Part shown: positions 54,036 to 64,000 of the stretch, one piece after another
How positions within the stretch are numbered: position 1 is the stretch's first letter
Layout of the letters: each line of letters opens with the position of its first letter
Source: Phialophora verrucosa
Taxonomy: Eukaryota; Ascomycota; Eurotiomycetes; Chaetothyriales; Herpotrichiellaceae
Assembly: GCA_002099365.1 (NCBI GenBank)
Contig: MSED01000006.1
Span: forward strand, 1,736,001-1,800,000
Direction: 5' to 3'
Length of the DNA: 64,000 bases
Program-made: the position numbers and the translations under genes
Notes under the pieces: model-generated
What the model saw: the letters and a program-made list of their open reading frames with translations, nothing else
Databases searched by the model: none
Told to the model about the DNA's origin: nothing

Positions 54036-55205
54036 ATGAGCAGCCTTCGCATCGCGATTATTGGTGGAGGTCCCGCGGGCCTCACCCTCGCACGACTTCT
54101 TCAGATCAACAATACATCCTGTACTGTCTTTGAACTCGGTACTCAAGCCTTGAGTCGAGATCAAGGTGGCACAGTTGATCTTCATCCTCGCGGAGGACAG
54201 CTCGCTCTGAAGCATGCGGGCCTTACCGACGAATTCAAAAAGTACTCTCGTCCTGAGGGTGAGGCGATGAAGCTGCTCAAATACGACGGCAGGGTCGTCT
54301 TCGATGAGAACATAGAGAGAAACGTTCGACCCGAGGAATACGCTGATCGACCAGAGATTGATCGAATGATGTTGCGGCAGCTACTCTTTCAATCGTTAGA
54401 ACCTGGTACCGTGGTTTGGGCCAAGAAGCTGCAGTGTGTGGAGAAGTCGCTGACCAATCCTGGTCAATACGATCTCCAGTTCGAGGACGGTAGAGAGGAA
54501 GGATTTGATCTTGTGGTTGGCGCTGATGGAGCTTGGTCCAAAGCGCGGTCTTACCTGACAAGCCAACAACCGTATTACTCGGGAGTCACCGCCATTGAGC
54601 TCTGGGCTACTGAGTTTGACAAAAAACACCAGTGGCTCAGCGACTTTGTTGGCGCAGGTAACTGCTTCATGTTCGACGAAGGACGAGCAATCCAATGCCA
54701 AAAACTTGGGAACAACAGCATCCGTGTATATGCTGCTGTTCGACAACCTGAATCTTGGCTTGAGAATTGCGGTATTGACTGGTCCGAGCCAGAAAAGGCG
54801 AGGGAGGAGCTTGTCAAACAGTACTATGCGGACTGCGGTGATGATCTGAAGCGAGCTGTACTCGACGCGAACGACAAACTTGTCCCTCGGAAGATGTGGA
54901 TGTTGCCCGTGGGGTATCGCTGGAAGTCAGATGGTGGAGTGACGCTTATCGGCGATGCTGCGCACTTGATGACGCCCTATGCTGGTGTCGGCGTCAATGT
55001 TGCCATGGTCGACTCTCTAGATCTTGCGAAAGCTATCATTGGCTGTGACGGCGACAGCACCAACATACCCGGCGCAATCAAAGCATTCGAGGACGAGATG
55101 CTGACCAGGGCCGAGCAGTTCGCCAAGAGGACTTATAATGGTTTGATCGGGCACTTCAGTGCCAATGGTTGTGAGGAACTGCTTGAACGGTTGAAGGGGC
55201 GGTAA
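54036..55205 (+). CDS. TetX-like FAD-dependent monooxygenase
   Basis: A single exon encodes 389 aa from ATG 54036; an upstream in-frame ATG at 53928 would add an unlikely 36-residue leader. The FAD-binding motif is IIGGGPAGLTLARLL near the N-terminus. The conserved DG motif region is DLVVGADGAWSKAR, and the second FAD motif is GDAAHLMTPYAGVGVN. The sequence RDQGGTVDLHPRGGQLALKHAGL is especially close to the TetX/flavin-dependent group that hydroxylates polycyclic aromatic compounds. Fungal relatives act on phenolics or polyketides and are often found in metabolite clusters. It is convergent with a Zn2Cys6 regulator gene (134 bp apart) and divergent from a flavin reductase gene. The substrate is unknown. 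Confidence 0.93.
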   Translation: MSSLRIAIIGGGPAGLTLARLLQINNTSCTVFELGTQALSRDQGGTVDLHPRGGQLALKHAGLTDEFKKYSRPEGEAMKLLKYDGRVVFDENIERNVRPEEYADRPEIDRMMLRQLLFQSLEPGTVVWAKKLQCVEKSLTNPGQYDLQFEDGREEGFDLVVGADGAWSKARSYLTSQQPYYSGVTAIELWATEFDKKHQWLSDFVGAGNCFMFDEGRAIQCQKLGNNSIRVYAAVRQPESWLENCGIDWSEPEKAREELVKQYYADCGDDLKRAVLDANDKLVPRKMWMLPVGYRWKSDGGVTLIGDAAHLMTPYAGVGVNVAMVDSLDLAKAIIGCDGDSTNIPGAIKAFEDEMLTRAEQFAKRTYNGLIGHFSANGCEELLERLKGR

Positions 55206-55339
55206 CCTCAATCGGCCAATGATGGACCAAACTGTTGCATTATCTAGGTCGGAGAGATGCGGCGATCTGGATTGGATGCTGTAGACTGGGTTGAGTGTGA
55301 TGGAGCGCATATATTATTGGGTATTCTCCCAACAGGGGT

Positions 55340-56808
55340 TCACGAAGCGGTGTCTGAGGATTTTGGCTCAAATGCTGTATCCAACCACAACTGTTGCAAC
55401 CCATATTCAAGCGGCTTGAAAGCAACATTAGATTTTCCTCTGACCCAGTTCAAGGATCTAGACATGGCGCTTTGGCGTCGACAGATTGCGTCCCGGTAGT
55501 CAGAAGAATTGGTCGAACTCCTCGTGGAGGGGGATGTCAGGCTGGAGAGCAGCATATCCAAGCGTATCAGGGCGGAATTAGAGACACAGTCGACCACGGC
55601 AAACAAAAGCTGCTCTTCACCGAAGCCTTTGTTATCGTCTGGACTTACCTCGGGAGCACCGGAGATGCAGGATACGGGGGAGACCTCTGTGAAATACCAC
55701 CATTCGAGGGCCTGTTTTAGCGACAATATCTGGTTGGAGACATGGTCACGACTCGCAGTGAGTTCTGTTTGCGGCATGGCCATGCTTGGAATCTCCATCA
55801 TTATCTCGGATGCTTGTCGGATCAGACGGGGAATGTCGACGAGGAAGTCGCAGAGTTGCGCTCGCAGGAGGAAGCTGGTAGGCTCACCATCGAGGGTTCG
55901 CCCCGACGAGTCCAGCAAATTGCGCCACTCTTGCTGCGAAAGGAAGCAGTCCCGACCAGCGTTTGCGTCCTGAACAATAAACCAGGCCCGCTGAGACTCA
56001 AGCATCGCTAGCTCGAATGGCTGTGCAAATCGACCAGCTCCCGACTCCTGAATTAAGAGCTTTGTGCCTTGACAAAGTTGAGTCCATCGACCACGCTTTG
56101 GGTTCAGTATCAGCTCGCACATTTGTAGGATGATGGACGAACATATTGTTTCCGCATCTGCACGTGTTTTTGTATTGCTAAGGCAATGCCGGAGAGATTG
56201 CAGGCACTGAGCGTATAGGCGGATCGAAGAGTCGGACGCACTTGATGAAGACCTGAGAACGTCCGCATATAGACAGCACAAGCACGATACCGCATCGTCC
56301 AGGGCCCTGCTACGACCAATTCGAGCAGGAATCATAGCATAGAAGCTTCCATGGGACTTGATGGGAAAGGTCGTTCGGCATTGCGGATCGTCCAGCATAT
56401 AACAGAGGTGAGAACAGATTCGATCATGGGTTGAAAGCAGCGGCCACCTAATGCTGAGTGAACGGGTATCTTGGCTGAACTTAGGATCATTCTTGAGCAC
56501 AATTAGACCGCCCAGAAGCACATCGACGTTCGACGGGTTGGGTTCGTTGTTGACATCTTCAAAAATGTACCTCTTTTTCCGGTAGATTGATTCCAGCTGA
56601 GGGCTCTCGTCGACGAACTTCCATCTTTTGGTATAACCTGGACATCGCCAGCCAGCTTTCACGCAGGCGGAGCACTCGGGTACCTCTTGTCCGCACTGTA
56701 CGGCATAACTTAGCCTGGATCGAATATGCTTCAGAGGCCATAACGCCTTACTTTCTTCTTACGTTGTCGACAGACCTGACAACCGGTGCTCTTATAAGTC
56801 CCAACCAT
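55340..56808 (-). CDS. Zn2Cys6 transcription factor
   Basis: Two exons (56808-56752 and 56695-55340) are joined in phase 0 across a 56-nt intron (GTAAGG...TACAG), giving 470 aa. The intron falls inside the zinc cluster. The spliced N-terminus has Cys10, Cys13, Cys20, Cys27, Cys30 and Cys37 in the C-X2-C-X6-C-X6-C-X2-C-X6-C pattern, followed by a basic linker (YTKRWKF). Without splicing, neither half of the finger is complete. The rest resembles the helical effector region of fungal regulators, with the aspartate/leucine-rich RLDMLLSSL stretch near the end. It is divergent from rrp6 (291 bp) and convergent with the TetX-like monooxygenase, its most plausible nearby target. Confidence 0.93.
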
Positions 56809-57099
56809 AGCAAACACTCCTTCTGGAAGACCCAAGCGGCATCATCGTGTCATTGCGGCCTTAGCTTGTTGTCAGCAGGTTGAAGATCACGAAACTCAAT
56901 CCAGTGAGGAGAAGGTGAAGATACAGTTGACACATGTTTCCAAAGTGCCGGGAGATCTTCGGAAAGACTTCGATTCAACCTGCGACACGAAAACTTTCAA
57001 GTTGCCCTCAGTTCACGCTGAAGCTTTGCGAACGTCGTCAGGTATCTCTCACGAGTCGGAGATGGTATCTGGGTAAACTCAGATGCGCTACTGCTCGAC

Positions 57100-59580
57100 A
57101 TGGATTTGACGGCCGACTTCAAGGCTTTCCAAGACCTTGTTCAGACCTCCCTCATCAATGTAACGAGGAGCGCAACACAAGTTTCAAACCAGGACTTGAG
57201 CTTCCATCGCTCGTCCAGTGAGAAATTGTCTCGCTCACTCGACCGTCAGAATGCTCATCTATTGCGCTTGACCGGCAAATTGCTCAAAGCTGCCACCCGA
57301 GATACACAGCTCAAGGCTCCCGCTCTTCAAGGCCAAGACGATGTAGAGGACAATTGGCGTGGTATAGTCGATGTTGTGGACGGTCTCCTGGAGAAGGCTG
57401 ACTCTGCACTTGATGAGTTCTCCGGTGTCATCAAGCCCGCCAGTCCGACCCGACAGGACACCGAGACACCTGGACCAGCAAAGACTGCATTCGGTGTGCA
57501 GAGGTGGGCCAAGGACAACGTGCCAAAGCCGCAGACCACTTTCGAGAGACAGGTGAACAATTCTGACGATACTCCTTTCAAGCCTCTGCTACAGACGAAG
57601 CCTCATGCCACGATACCGTTGGAGGAAAGTTTGGGCAATGCCGAGACAGGTTACAAACACCCATATGCGCAAGAGATCGAATCCTACAAATATCCTCTTT
57701 CTGTCTACCAGTTCAACGAGCCGACTCCCTTTACCCCCATTAACGAAAGCAAAGCCATCTACGTCGACACAGAAGAAGGTGTAAAAGACATGTTACAAGA
57801 CCTCAAGAAGGCCAAGGAGATTGCAATCGATCTCGAACACAATGATCAACGTTCATATGTCGGTCTCGTCTGCCTCATGCAGATCAGCACGCGGGATAAA
57901 GATTGGATCATAGACACCCTGAAACCCTGGCGCGAGAAGCTTCAAATCCTCAATGAAGTCTTCTCCGATCCCGGCATATTGAAGGTCCTACACGGATCCA
58001 ACATGGACATCATCTGGCTCCAGCGCGACCTAGGGCTCTACATCGTTGGCCTGTTCGATACATTCCACGCAGCCTGCGCCCTGCAGTTTCCCGGTAAAGG
58101 TCTCAAACATCTCCTGTTGCAGTTTGCCAACGTCCACGCTCAAAAGCAATTCCAACTCGCTGATTGGCGAATTCGACCTCTCCCTCAGCAATTACTCGAC
58201 TACGCCCGTAGCGATACGCACTACCTACTCACGATATACGACCACCTACGAAACATGCTCATCCAAGGCTCCTCCGCCAACGTCAATCTCACGAACTATG
58301 TTCTCACACAATCCAAGAAAGAAGCCCTGCAAGTGTACACTCGTCAACCTTATGATTTGGCGACGGGCGGCGGCTCCCTCGGTTGGTTCGGCTTGCTGAC
58401 AATGCGCTCCACGAATACCCTGAGTAAGGAACAACTTGGCGTTTTTCGTGCTCTTCACGCATGGCGCGATGCGAAAGCGAGAGAACTGGATGAGGGAGTT
58501 CAATACATCCTCCCCAACAGAACGTTGTGGCTGGTCGCCGAGAACATGCCTACCTCGGTGCTGAACTTTCACCACGCTTGCAGAGGCGAGGCTAAGTTCG
58601 TGCAAAACCGCATCCCCGAGATAGTGGAGGTGGTCAAACAAGGAAAACTCGCAGGCAAAGACGGCAAGTCACATGTCGAATTACTCGAGTACTGTGAGAA
58701 AGCTCTAGGCGTGACCGTCCGTCGTCCGCGCAAGGAGAGAAAAGAACCCGCTCAAACCAGCTACTCAGGTCTGGGAGAAACGCTGAAACAATTGGCCGCC
58801 AGTCGGTCAACCAACTCCCTCAACTACGACGGTATCGCAGATGTCGAAAATCCCATTGCATTTCGCTCCTCAGCATCCACCTTCTGGGGCGACGTGACCC
58901 CACAGTATCAACAACATCCAGCAAACATCGCCGCTGCAACTGAAGCACTATCTTCTATCCTACCACTTCGGCACTTCACAGCTCCACAAGAGCCCACGCA
59001 AGACCAGGCACAAACCATCGCCGGAACCCATCACCCTCAAGCCGAAGAGCCGGTCAATTCGAGAACGTCATTGGGAGCCAATGACCACATCCGTGCCAGA
59101 GCAACTGAGATCTTCACACTCCGCTCCTTGAGCCAGGGCAAGAAACGCAAAGCCGATGAAGCCGACGACGAAGAAGAAGAAGAAGACGAAGTCGCCCCTG
59201 TTACGACCGGTTCATCTGCACCCTCGACGCCTACCGCCCTGTCTCTCCAACAACCCACCAACGCTCCTCCCGAGTTCGAAGCCGCTCGAGCAGCGAAGAA
59301 AGCCCGCAAAGCAGAGAAGAAGGCGATCAAAGCGGCCAAGAAGGCTGCTGCAGACGTGGCTGCTCAACACGCAACGCCATTCGACTATGCAAATGCACCA
59401 TCTCTGCTCAATTCCGCGGGTGATGCAAATGGTGGCCGTACAGGCGCAGGTGGCAAGGGTGGGAAGGACGAGGTGAAGAGGATGAACCCTTTTGCCAAGG
59501 CCTTGGATACGACTACGGGCGCGAGGAAGAATAAAATGGGCAAGGAATTGGCGGGGAAGAGTATGACTTTCAAGTCATGA
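57100..59580 (+). CDS. rrp6: Rrp6, nuclear exosome 3'-5' exoribonuclease
   Basis: A single exon encodes 826 aa. An N-terminal PMC2NT-type helical region (about 10-110) is followed by a DEDD-y exonuclease domain: Asp244 and Glu246 (AIDLEHND), Asp303 (HGSNMDIIWLQRD), and Tyr368 with Asp372 (LDYARSDTHYL). An HRDC domain follows at about 440-525 (LGVFRALHAWRDAKAREL). The C-terminal ~250 residues are low-complexity and lysine/alanine-rich (AARAAKKARKAEKKAIKAAK) with nuclear-signal character. All catalytic residues are present. Rrp6 processes and degrades nuclear RNAs with the exosome and cofactors such as Rrp47. The start lies 291 bp from the divergent Zn2Cys6 gene. Confidence 0.96.
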   Translation: MDLTADFKAFQDLVQTSLINVTRSATQVSNQDLSFHRSSSEKLSRSLDRQNAHLLRLTGKLLKAATRDTQLKAPALQGQDDVEDNWRGIVDVVDGLLEKADSALDEFSGVIKPASPTRQDTETPGPAKTAFGVQRWAKDNVPKPQTTFERQVNNSDDTPFKPLLQTKPHATIPLEESLGNAETGYKHPYAQEIESYKYPLSVYQFNEPTPFTPINESKAIYVDTEEGVKDMLQDLKKAKEIAIDLEHNDQRSYVGLVCLMQISTRDKDWIIDTLKPWREKLQILNEVFSDPGILKVLHGSNMDIIWLQRDLGLYIVGLFDTFHAACALQFPGKGLKHLLLQFANVHAQKQFQLADWRIRPLPQQLLDYARSDTHYLLTIYDHLRNMLIQGSSANVNLTNYVLTQSKKEALQVYTRQPYDLATGGGSLGWFGLLTMRSTNTLSKEQLGVFRALHAWRDAKARELDEGVQYILPNRTLWLVAENMPTSVLNFHHACRGEAKFVQNRIPEIVEVVKQGKLAGKDGKSHVELLEYCEKALGVTVRRPRKERKEPAQTSYSGLGETLKQLAASRSTNSLNYDGIADVENPIAFRSSASTFWGDVTPQYQQHPANIAAATEALSSILPLRHFTAPQEPTQDQAQTIAGTHHPQAEEPVNSRTSLGANDHIRARATEIFTLRSLSQGKKRKADEADDEEEEEDEVAPVTTGSSAPSTPTALSLQQPTNAPPEFEAARAAKKARKAEKKAIKAAKKAAADVAAQHATPFDYANAPSLLNSAGDANGGRTGAGGKGGKDEVKRMNPFAKALDTTTGARKNKMGKELAGKSMTFKS

Positions 59581-60408
59581 ATCGGATACCCTGCCACCCC
59601 AGCTGGCCGACTGACTTGGCTGGCGATCATCAAAGTGCGTACCTTTGCGGGAGAGCGTTATGCCGGCGCACGATGAGAAGAAGCCTAACGTGCGAGGGCT
59701 CTTGGCCTCTAAAGAGTCTTTTATAGCATGACGGCAGCGGCACGGTCGCCGGCAATGACTGTAAATGAGATTGGACTCTTGGTTAGCACGGTCACTATTG
59801 ATTTATGTAATGATGATCCTTAGACTTCGACTGGCGGTTGGCTCCATGCCCGGCCTACGAAGCTCTGCAACGACCCGCGCGAACGATTGATTGCAATGTA
59901 TTCCTGCATGGCTTGATTCGATATGCTGTGTTTTCGTACTGAAGCTCATATTCCTGCAGCACGGTTGCTGACATTCTATTCCCCCGTGAGTCCATCGCTG
60001 AAGACATGACGTTCAGCCTATTATCCCTCAGGGGTCTCGTCTTTGCAATCTTCTAGTGATGCTGTGCCTGGGATGTGGTCCAGCCTTAGTTTAGTATACT
60101 TGGTATGATATTGTCACTAAGCAGATTCGGATGTCATCGAGCTCTGCGCAAGGTAGACACTCTGCCGTCCCTGCATTCCTCATAATCGTTGAGTTCCGGT
60201 GTTCTTCAAGCTTGACCAGGGTGCTCGAGAACAGACCCATGCATCCAGCTCCATTGCGCACAAGCCATAACCGTCTTCTCTCACACGTTTGCCTATTCAC
60301 CTACGTTTAGTACCTGCCCCTGGGTTGTTGTCAATGACACAGGAACATCTGTATCTCATTCCTGATAAAACCACTCTTTCAAAGCGTCGTCCCAATCCCC
60401 ACGATTGG
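59581..60408. other. Convergent intergenic region
   Basis: This 828-bp gap lies between rrp6 (+) and the F-box-like gene (-). No gene or repeat is recognised. Confidence 0.55.
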
Positions 60409-61904
60409 TTAGATAGCGCCGTAGACTGGATCCCATAGGTTCAGGGTAGGACCAGGCCCCTTTACCAGACCGGCGTCTCCAGCCTCGTCTTCTGTGACAC
60501 TTAGGCCCCAGGTCCCCCCGGACTTGTGGAAGATCCCATCAAAGCAGACGCCCTTCAGTGGGGGTCGATGGTCTCGAAGGGCGTCAAAGACTGGCTTCCA
60601 ATCCCCCTCGCATCGTGCGATAATGTCAGCATTTGTCACATCAATTTGCTCCAGCCTTCTGAGGTGTGATATATCGGCCGCAAAGAATTCTGGGTCAATC
60701 CAGAAACCATAAATATCCAGGCGCCGAAGGCATGGGAAAATGAGAGGGGACATAGAAGGCCAGTCCAGTTCTGGATATTCCCCAGTTCGCGCCACTTGGA
60801 GGTGCTGCAAGGTGGTATGGGTTTTGCTGAGCAGGCTCTCGACACACATCCTCCACTTTTCCTTGGAGCCGACACCATCGTTCTCTTCGAATTCAAGTGT
60901 ATCATCTGCGTCGTTCTCTTCGAACTCAAGTGTATCATCTGCGTCGTTCTCTTCGAACTCAAGTGTATCATCTGCGCTGCAAAGAACGAGTTTTGCCAAC
61001 CTATCGAGGGAAAGCTGTCTCCATTCGGGCTGTTGCCCCTCCCTTCCCAGAGTAATCAACAGTTCCAAATCCATCGCTAGAACCTCAGGTTGTGTGTTTG
61101 CCACTGCAATGCACCCTACCACTGTTTGGAAAATGAAATGTCCTCCTGATTTGGAGTCCTGGCTGAGAATCTTCAAGCTTTCAACACACTTATCACATTC
61201 AGTACATCCGGCTGAAGGCGTAGAGAAGAGGGTGCAAGGCCATGTAGGAATGAAAGGATGCCCCACCAGCGTAGTATTGAGATGAATCGAGGTCAACCTC
61301 CGAAAGCTTTGGAAGCATTTGAGCCAGACATCGTGGAAGCTTCCGTTTAGCATCAAGTTCAGGTCCGTTTCCCCAGCCTGGAGGTAATCCCTGTATGCAT
61401 CACTCATTTCAACCTTGTCGTGTGCCATGGGCACTACGCTAAGAGATTTTCCGCCTCTATATCCCTTGTCGAATTTTCGCACAGCGTTCCGCCTATGATT
61501 CTTCAACGGGAGGGGGTGGTCCGCGATGTTCAGGTGAAGCCGTTGGAAGTTCGAGTAACTCAGCGTTGCGCTGCAGAAGGTCGGCAGGAAGCTGAGTTCC
61601 TTGACAAATGGGGCAAAAGAGGCGACGTTGGTCTGCTTCAAACGTGTGAGATTGTCACTCGTAGCCCGGAATTTAAGCTTCTCGAATAGGACGGCTTTGG
61701 CAATGGCCATATCGGCGAATTCGCGTGAGGTTAGCCTGAGGTTGAGCAGAGTCTTGTGTGCGATGCTGAACGAATGTCAGTCGACAGTCCACTGTGAGCT
61801 GAGCAACCATACCTGAAGGTCTGCCAGTCTTTAGCATCAGCCACCAACTTCTCCACCACAATATAGTGCACCTCGGAACTGAGCGAGCCATTGAAGGTAG
61901 CCAT
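60409..61904 (-). CDS. F-box-like protein with acidic 11-residue tandem repeats
   Basis: Two exons (61904-61813 and 61765-60409) are joined across a 47-nt intron (GTATGG...TTCAG, phase 2), giving 482 aa. The joined N-terminus reads like an F-box: LSSEVHYIVVEKLVADAKDWQT, then LLNLRLTSREFADMAIAKAV. The remainder contains leucine-rich helical stretches like the divergent substrate-binding regions of fungal F-box proteins. F-box proteins link targets to Skp1-Cullin ubiquitin ligases; no substrate is known. In the middle, three identical-in-protein copies of ADDTLEFEEND are encoded by a 33-bp tandem repeat. This acidic insert is probably a recent expansion in a surface loop. Confidence 0.8.
60878..60976. 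repeat. 33-bp x 3 in-frame coding minisatellite
   Basis: Three tandem 33-bp units (60878-60910, 60911-60943, 60944-60976) are nearly identical. The first differs from the others by one base (GAATTC against GAACTC), which is silent. Each encodes ADDTLEFEEND on the minus strand, so copy-number changes keep the reading frame. Confidence 0.95.
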
Positions 61905-62365
61905 CGCTTCTGGATGGGCAAAACACCCCTCAGTGCTTGCACTGGACAGGTATGAGAACAAGGACTACTCGGCCATCACTTAGAACTTGGAGTGTAGACC
62001 AAGAAAGATGAGGGCGAAGTGAAGTGAGACCCAACAGTTGGCGTTGGCAGGCGCAGACAAGGAACAGATCAATAACCGGAACACGACTTCCTTAAGATAC
62101 TATGAGAGACAGAAAGAAAGCACTTAGCTGAATCAAAACCAAACTGGCTCTGACCGTACTTCCTCTAACATAGCCGTCACTGTCGATCATGTAATGCAAC
62201 CTGTGACTCCGAGACACCATCTACGGTACGCGATCCAAACGAAAATCCGGGCTGTCATTTCAATCCTTCGTCAGCTCCTGCCATTCATTAGAGACGGCTG
62301 CCTCCCGTGGAATTGCAAGCAGGGGAGCAAGCGAGTCGCCAAAGTCTCCTCTCTGCTCTTCCGCC
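61905..62365. other. Intergenic region between F-box-like and snf7 genes
   Basis: These 461 bp lie upstream of the F-box-like gene and downstream of snf7, both on the minus strand. Nothing specific is recognised. Confidence 0.55.
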
Positions 62366-63132
62366 TCACACGGCCATTTCGGCCTGCAGTTTCCGTAGTT
62401 CTTCCTCTTCGTCTTCTTCCACTGTTGAGGGCTTGTGGCCGACTAATGCAGAGTCAATATCCACTGCACCTTTGTGGGTACGATGGGACTTACTGGGGCC
62501 AGACGAGACGGCAGGAAGCCGATTAATCTCGCCTGTGACAGGTGTGGGACCTGTCTTCAACATTCTCTCATCCATAGCCTCTTGCTCTAGTCCCTCCAGC
62601 TCCTCCTCTAGATCAGCTTCATCAATTGGTTCACCGATAGGAGCATTCGTGATAGCGTTGGCAATTTCTTCACCAAGAGCATGCTGCTCGCGTAGCTCGT
62701 CCATGGTCTGATCGACCCTGTCTATGGTCAAGTTGCCATGTATCTGCTTCATCGCCGACCCGGCGTTCTTCATCGCGTTGAGTGTTTCCTGGTTGATGTT
62801 TGCGGCTTCGATGGAATATATCTGTTGCTCGACTTGGGCAATCTGAGCTGACGTCTGCTCAAGTGTGCGCTCGTGCAGTTTCTTGCGTCTCAAAGCAGCT
62901 TTGGCGGCTACATATCCCGTCAGTATCACCATATCTCACACATCATAATCTGCTTACCGGCTTTATTCGTGGATACATTCTTCCTTGCTATTGCGTCCTG
63001 CTCCGCCATCTGGTTCTCTAAGTGCTTTTCCCTCTTTTGTAACATGTCCAGCTGCGATCTTAGCTGTAGGATGGCCTTTTTGGGGGCATCTTTTCTTGCT
63101 TGGGCTGCCGCCCCGCCGAACCAACCCCACAT
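62366..63132 (-). CDS. snf7: Snf7/Vps32, ESCRT-III subunit
   Basis: Exons 63132-62958, 62907-62494 and 62442-62366 give 221 aa, close to the usual Snf7 length. The protein begins MWGWFGGAAAQARKDAPKKA and continues with LDMLQKREKHLENQMAEQD, AALRRKK, EQQIYSIEAANIN and MKQIHGNLTIDRVDQTMDEL. It ends in the acidic EEDEEEELRKLQAEMAV tail with the MIM1-like helix. It polymerises on endosomal membranes to drive multivesicular-body budding and is depolymerised by Vps4; in fungi it also takes part in Rim101/PacC pH signalling. The second intron (62493-62443, 51 nt, GTAAGT...ATTAG) is in frame and stop-free. Keeping it would give 238 aa with an odd insert (KSHRTHKGAVDIDSALV) before the acidic tail, so it is taken as an intron. 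Confidence 0.95.
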
Positions 63133-64000
63133 ATTGTATGATACAGGGGCAGGCGTCTAGGGAGTATGGAGCGACCGGTTCGTATTCTTCGGGTGTATGA
63201 GAGCGGCCTGGTCAGAAATGCAAAGGGTGCCAGGCAAAATGATCAGTTCCACCTGTTTCGATCGGTATCGCCTCTGCCGATGGGGGGCACGCGATGTGAT
63301 AAGTCTGCTTCCGGGCTGTAAGTGTCTCTCGGGGAGATGTAGGTGAAGATTCCACAGTTAGAGGGTCTCTTGAGCGATAGAACAGGTAGCGGATCAGCAG
63401 GGGCGTGTGATATAAAGAGGGTGGCTTGTGGTGAGGTGCCTGGGCAGCGGATCATAATGAGCCAAAGCCATGACATCGCCAGTTGATCCGACTAGCCCAC
63501 TTGATTGTTACGGCAGGTCTGCCGAGAATCACGTGGAATCCGGCGCAGTGAGTACTCGTACTCCTTACCTCGTACTTCGTGACTACTTCACCTGAACTAC
63601 TCGGTATTTACTCCTACATATCCCAACCTCGACCTCGTCAGAGTGCGCCGTTGCTCCTCACGCGCACAAGCGCAATGTTCTTTGCCGCCGAAGTAAATGA
63701 CTTCGGCTGGCAACTTGGTGCGATAGAGCTACAATGAGCGAAGTTGCAACAAACTCCCCTGTTCCCAGCAAATTCGTCTTTCTCCACGAAGTTGCTTCAC
63801 TTGGCTCGGGGACTAAGGTGAGATTGTTGGGTTGGTATGAAGCCTCGAGCGTGCCAATTGCCGTACTACTGACCTCTTGTCCAAGTATAGTACAGTACGA
63901 TGGCAGCCAGAGCCGGGTTCTTCTCGAGCACGCATTCCCCAGGAACACTAGCCCCGTCCCAAGCCTATGGGTAGATCTCACTCTTGTCCTCGAAACGGCC
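63133..64000. other. Right-edge region upstream of snf7
   Basis: These 868 bp run from the snf7 start to the window edge. Short frames at 63243-63476 and 63658-63981 (both minus) have no recognisable features. The snf7 promoter lies here. Confidence 0.55.

Noticed and set aside
1..64000. Transposable elements, viral insertions or CRISPR arrays
   Set aside because: No transposase, integrase, reverse transcriptase, capsid or polymerase motif, long terminal repeat or regularly spaced repeat array was recognised in any frame.

Overview
The window is nuclear DNA of a filamentous ascomycete (Pezizomycotina). Genes are interrupted by short introns of about 46-66 nt with GTRNGT donors, YAG acceptors and CTGAC/CTAAC-like branch sites. 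The proteome is typical of the group: Zn2Cys6 regulators, GPI-anchored Ser/Thr-rich wall proteins, a BIM1-like copper protein, a NACHT/NLR-type pseudogene, and the housekeeping proteins Fhl1, Rrp6, Snf7 and Mdm35. The load of flavin monooxygenases and dehydrogenases would fit a soil or black-yeast-like fungus, but the genus cannot be fixed from the sequence. No virus, CRISPR array or intact transposon was seen.

Layout. 1-6.7 kb: four co-oriented genes that look like a small catabolic cluster: the C-terminal part of a fungal transcription factor, a ZTA1-like quinone oxidoreductase, a carboxymuconolactone-decarboxylase-family protein and a type I Baeyer-Villiger monooxygenase. The last gene has a dense array of CGG-type half-sites upstream. 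7.4-12 kb: an unrecognised gene with a frame break, a degenerate tRNA-Phe fragment beside a 25-nt A/T run, and an unrecognised five-exon secreted or membrane protein. 12.9-24 kb: Xaa-Pro aminopeptidase, an aldehyde dehydrogenase and a zinc alcohol dehydrogenase diverging from a 2.8 kb non-coding region, a regulator-like protein without a zinc finger, and an atypical SDR. 25.9-33 kb: cell-surface genes (BIM1-like copper protein, two GPI-type proteins, a large multispanning membrane protein).

34-44.5 kb: nucleoside 2-deoxyribosyltransferase-like protein; an NLR pseudogene with three in-frame stops that is cut at its P-loop; a four-exon twin-CX9C gene (Mdm35) made of exons too short to appear as an open frame; a 2-oxoglutarate oxygenase divergent from the forkhead/FHA regulator Fhl1; and prenylcysteine oxidase. 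44.5-52.5 kb: mostly non-coding, holding a 69-aa six-cysteine secreted peptide and a seven-exon Kelch/transmembrane protein with a GC-AG intron. 52.5-57 kb: flavin reductase, TetX-like FAD monooxygenase and a complete Zn2Cys6 regulator, possibly a second small metabolic group. 57-63 kb: Rrp6, an F-box-like protein with a 33-bp in-frame minisatellite, and Snf7.

Exon joins were made by hand from splice signals, reading phase and family resemblance. No database search or RNA evidence was available. Three introns are multiples of three without stops (in the monooxygenase, one GPI protein and Snf7), so simple open-frame reading would wrongly keep them.
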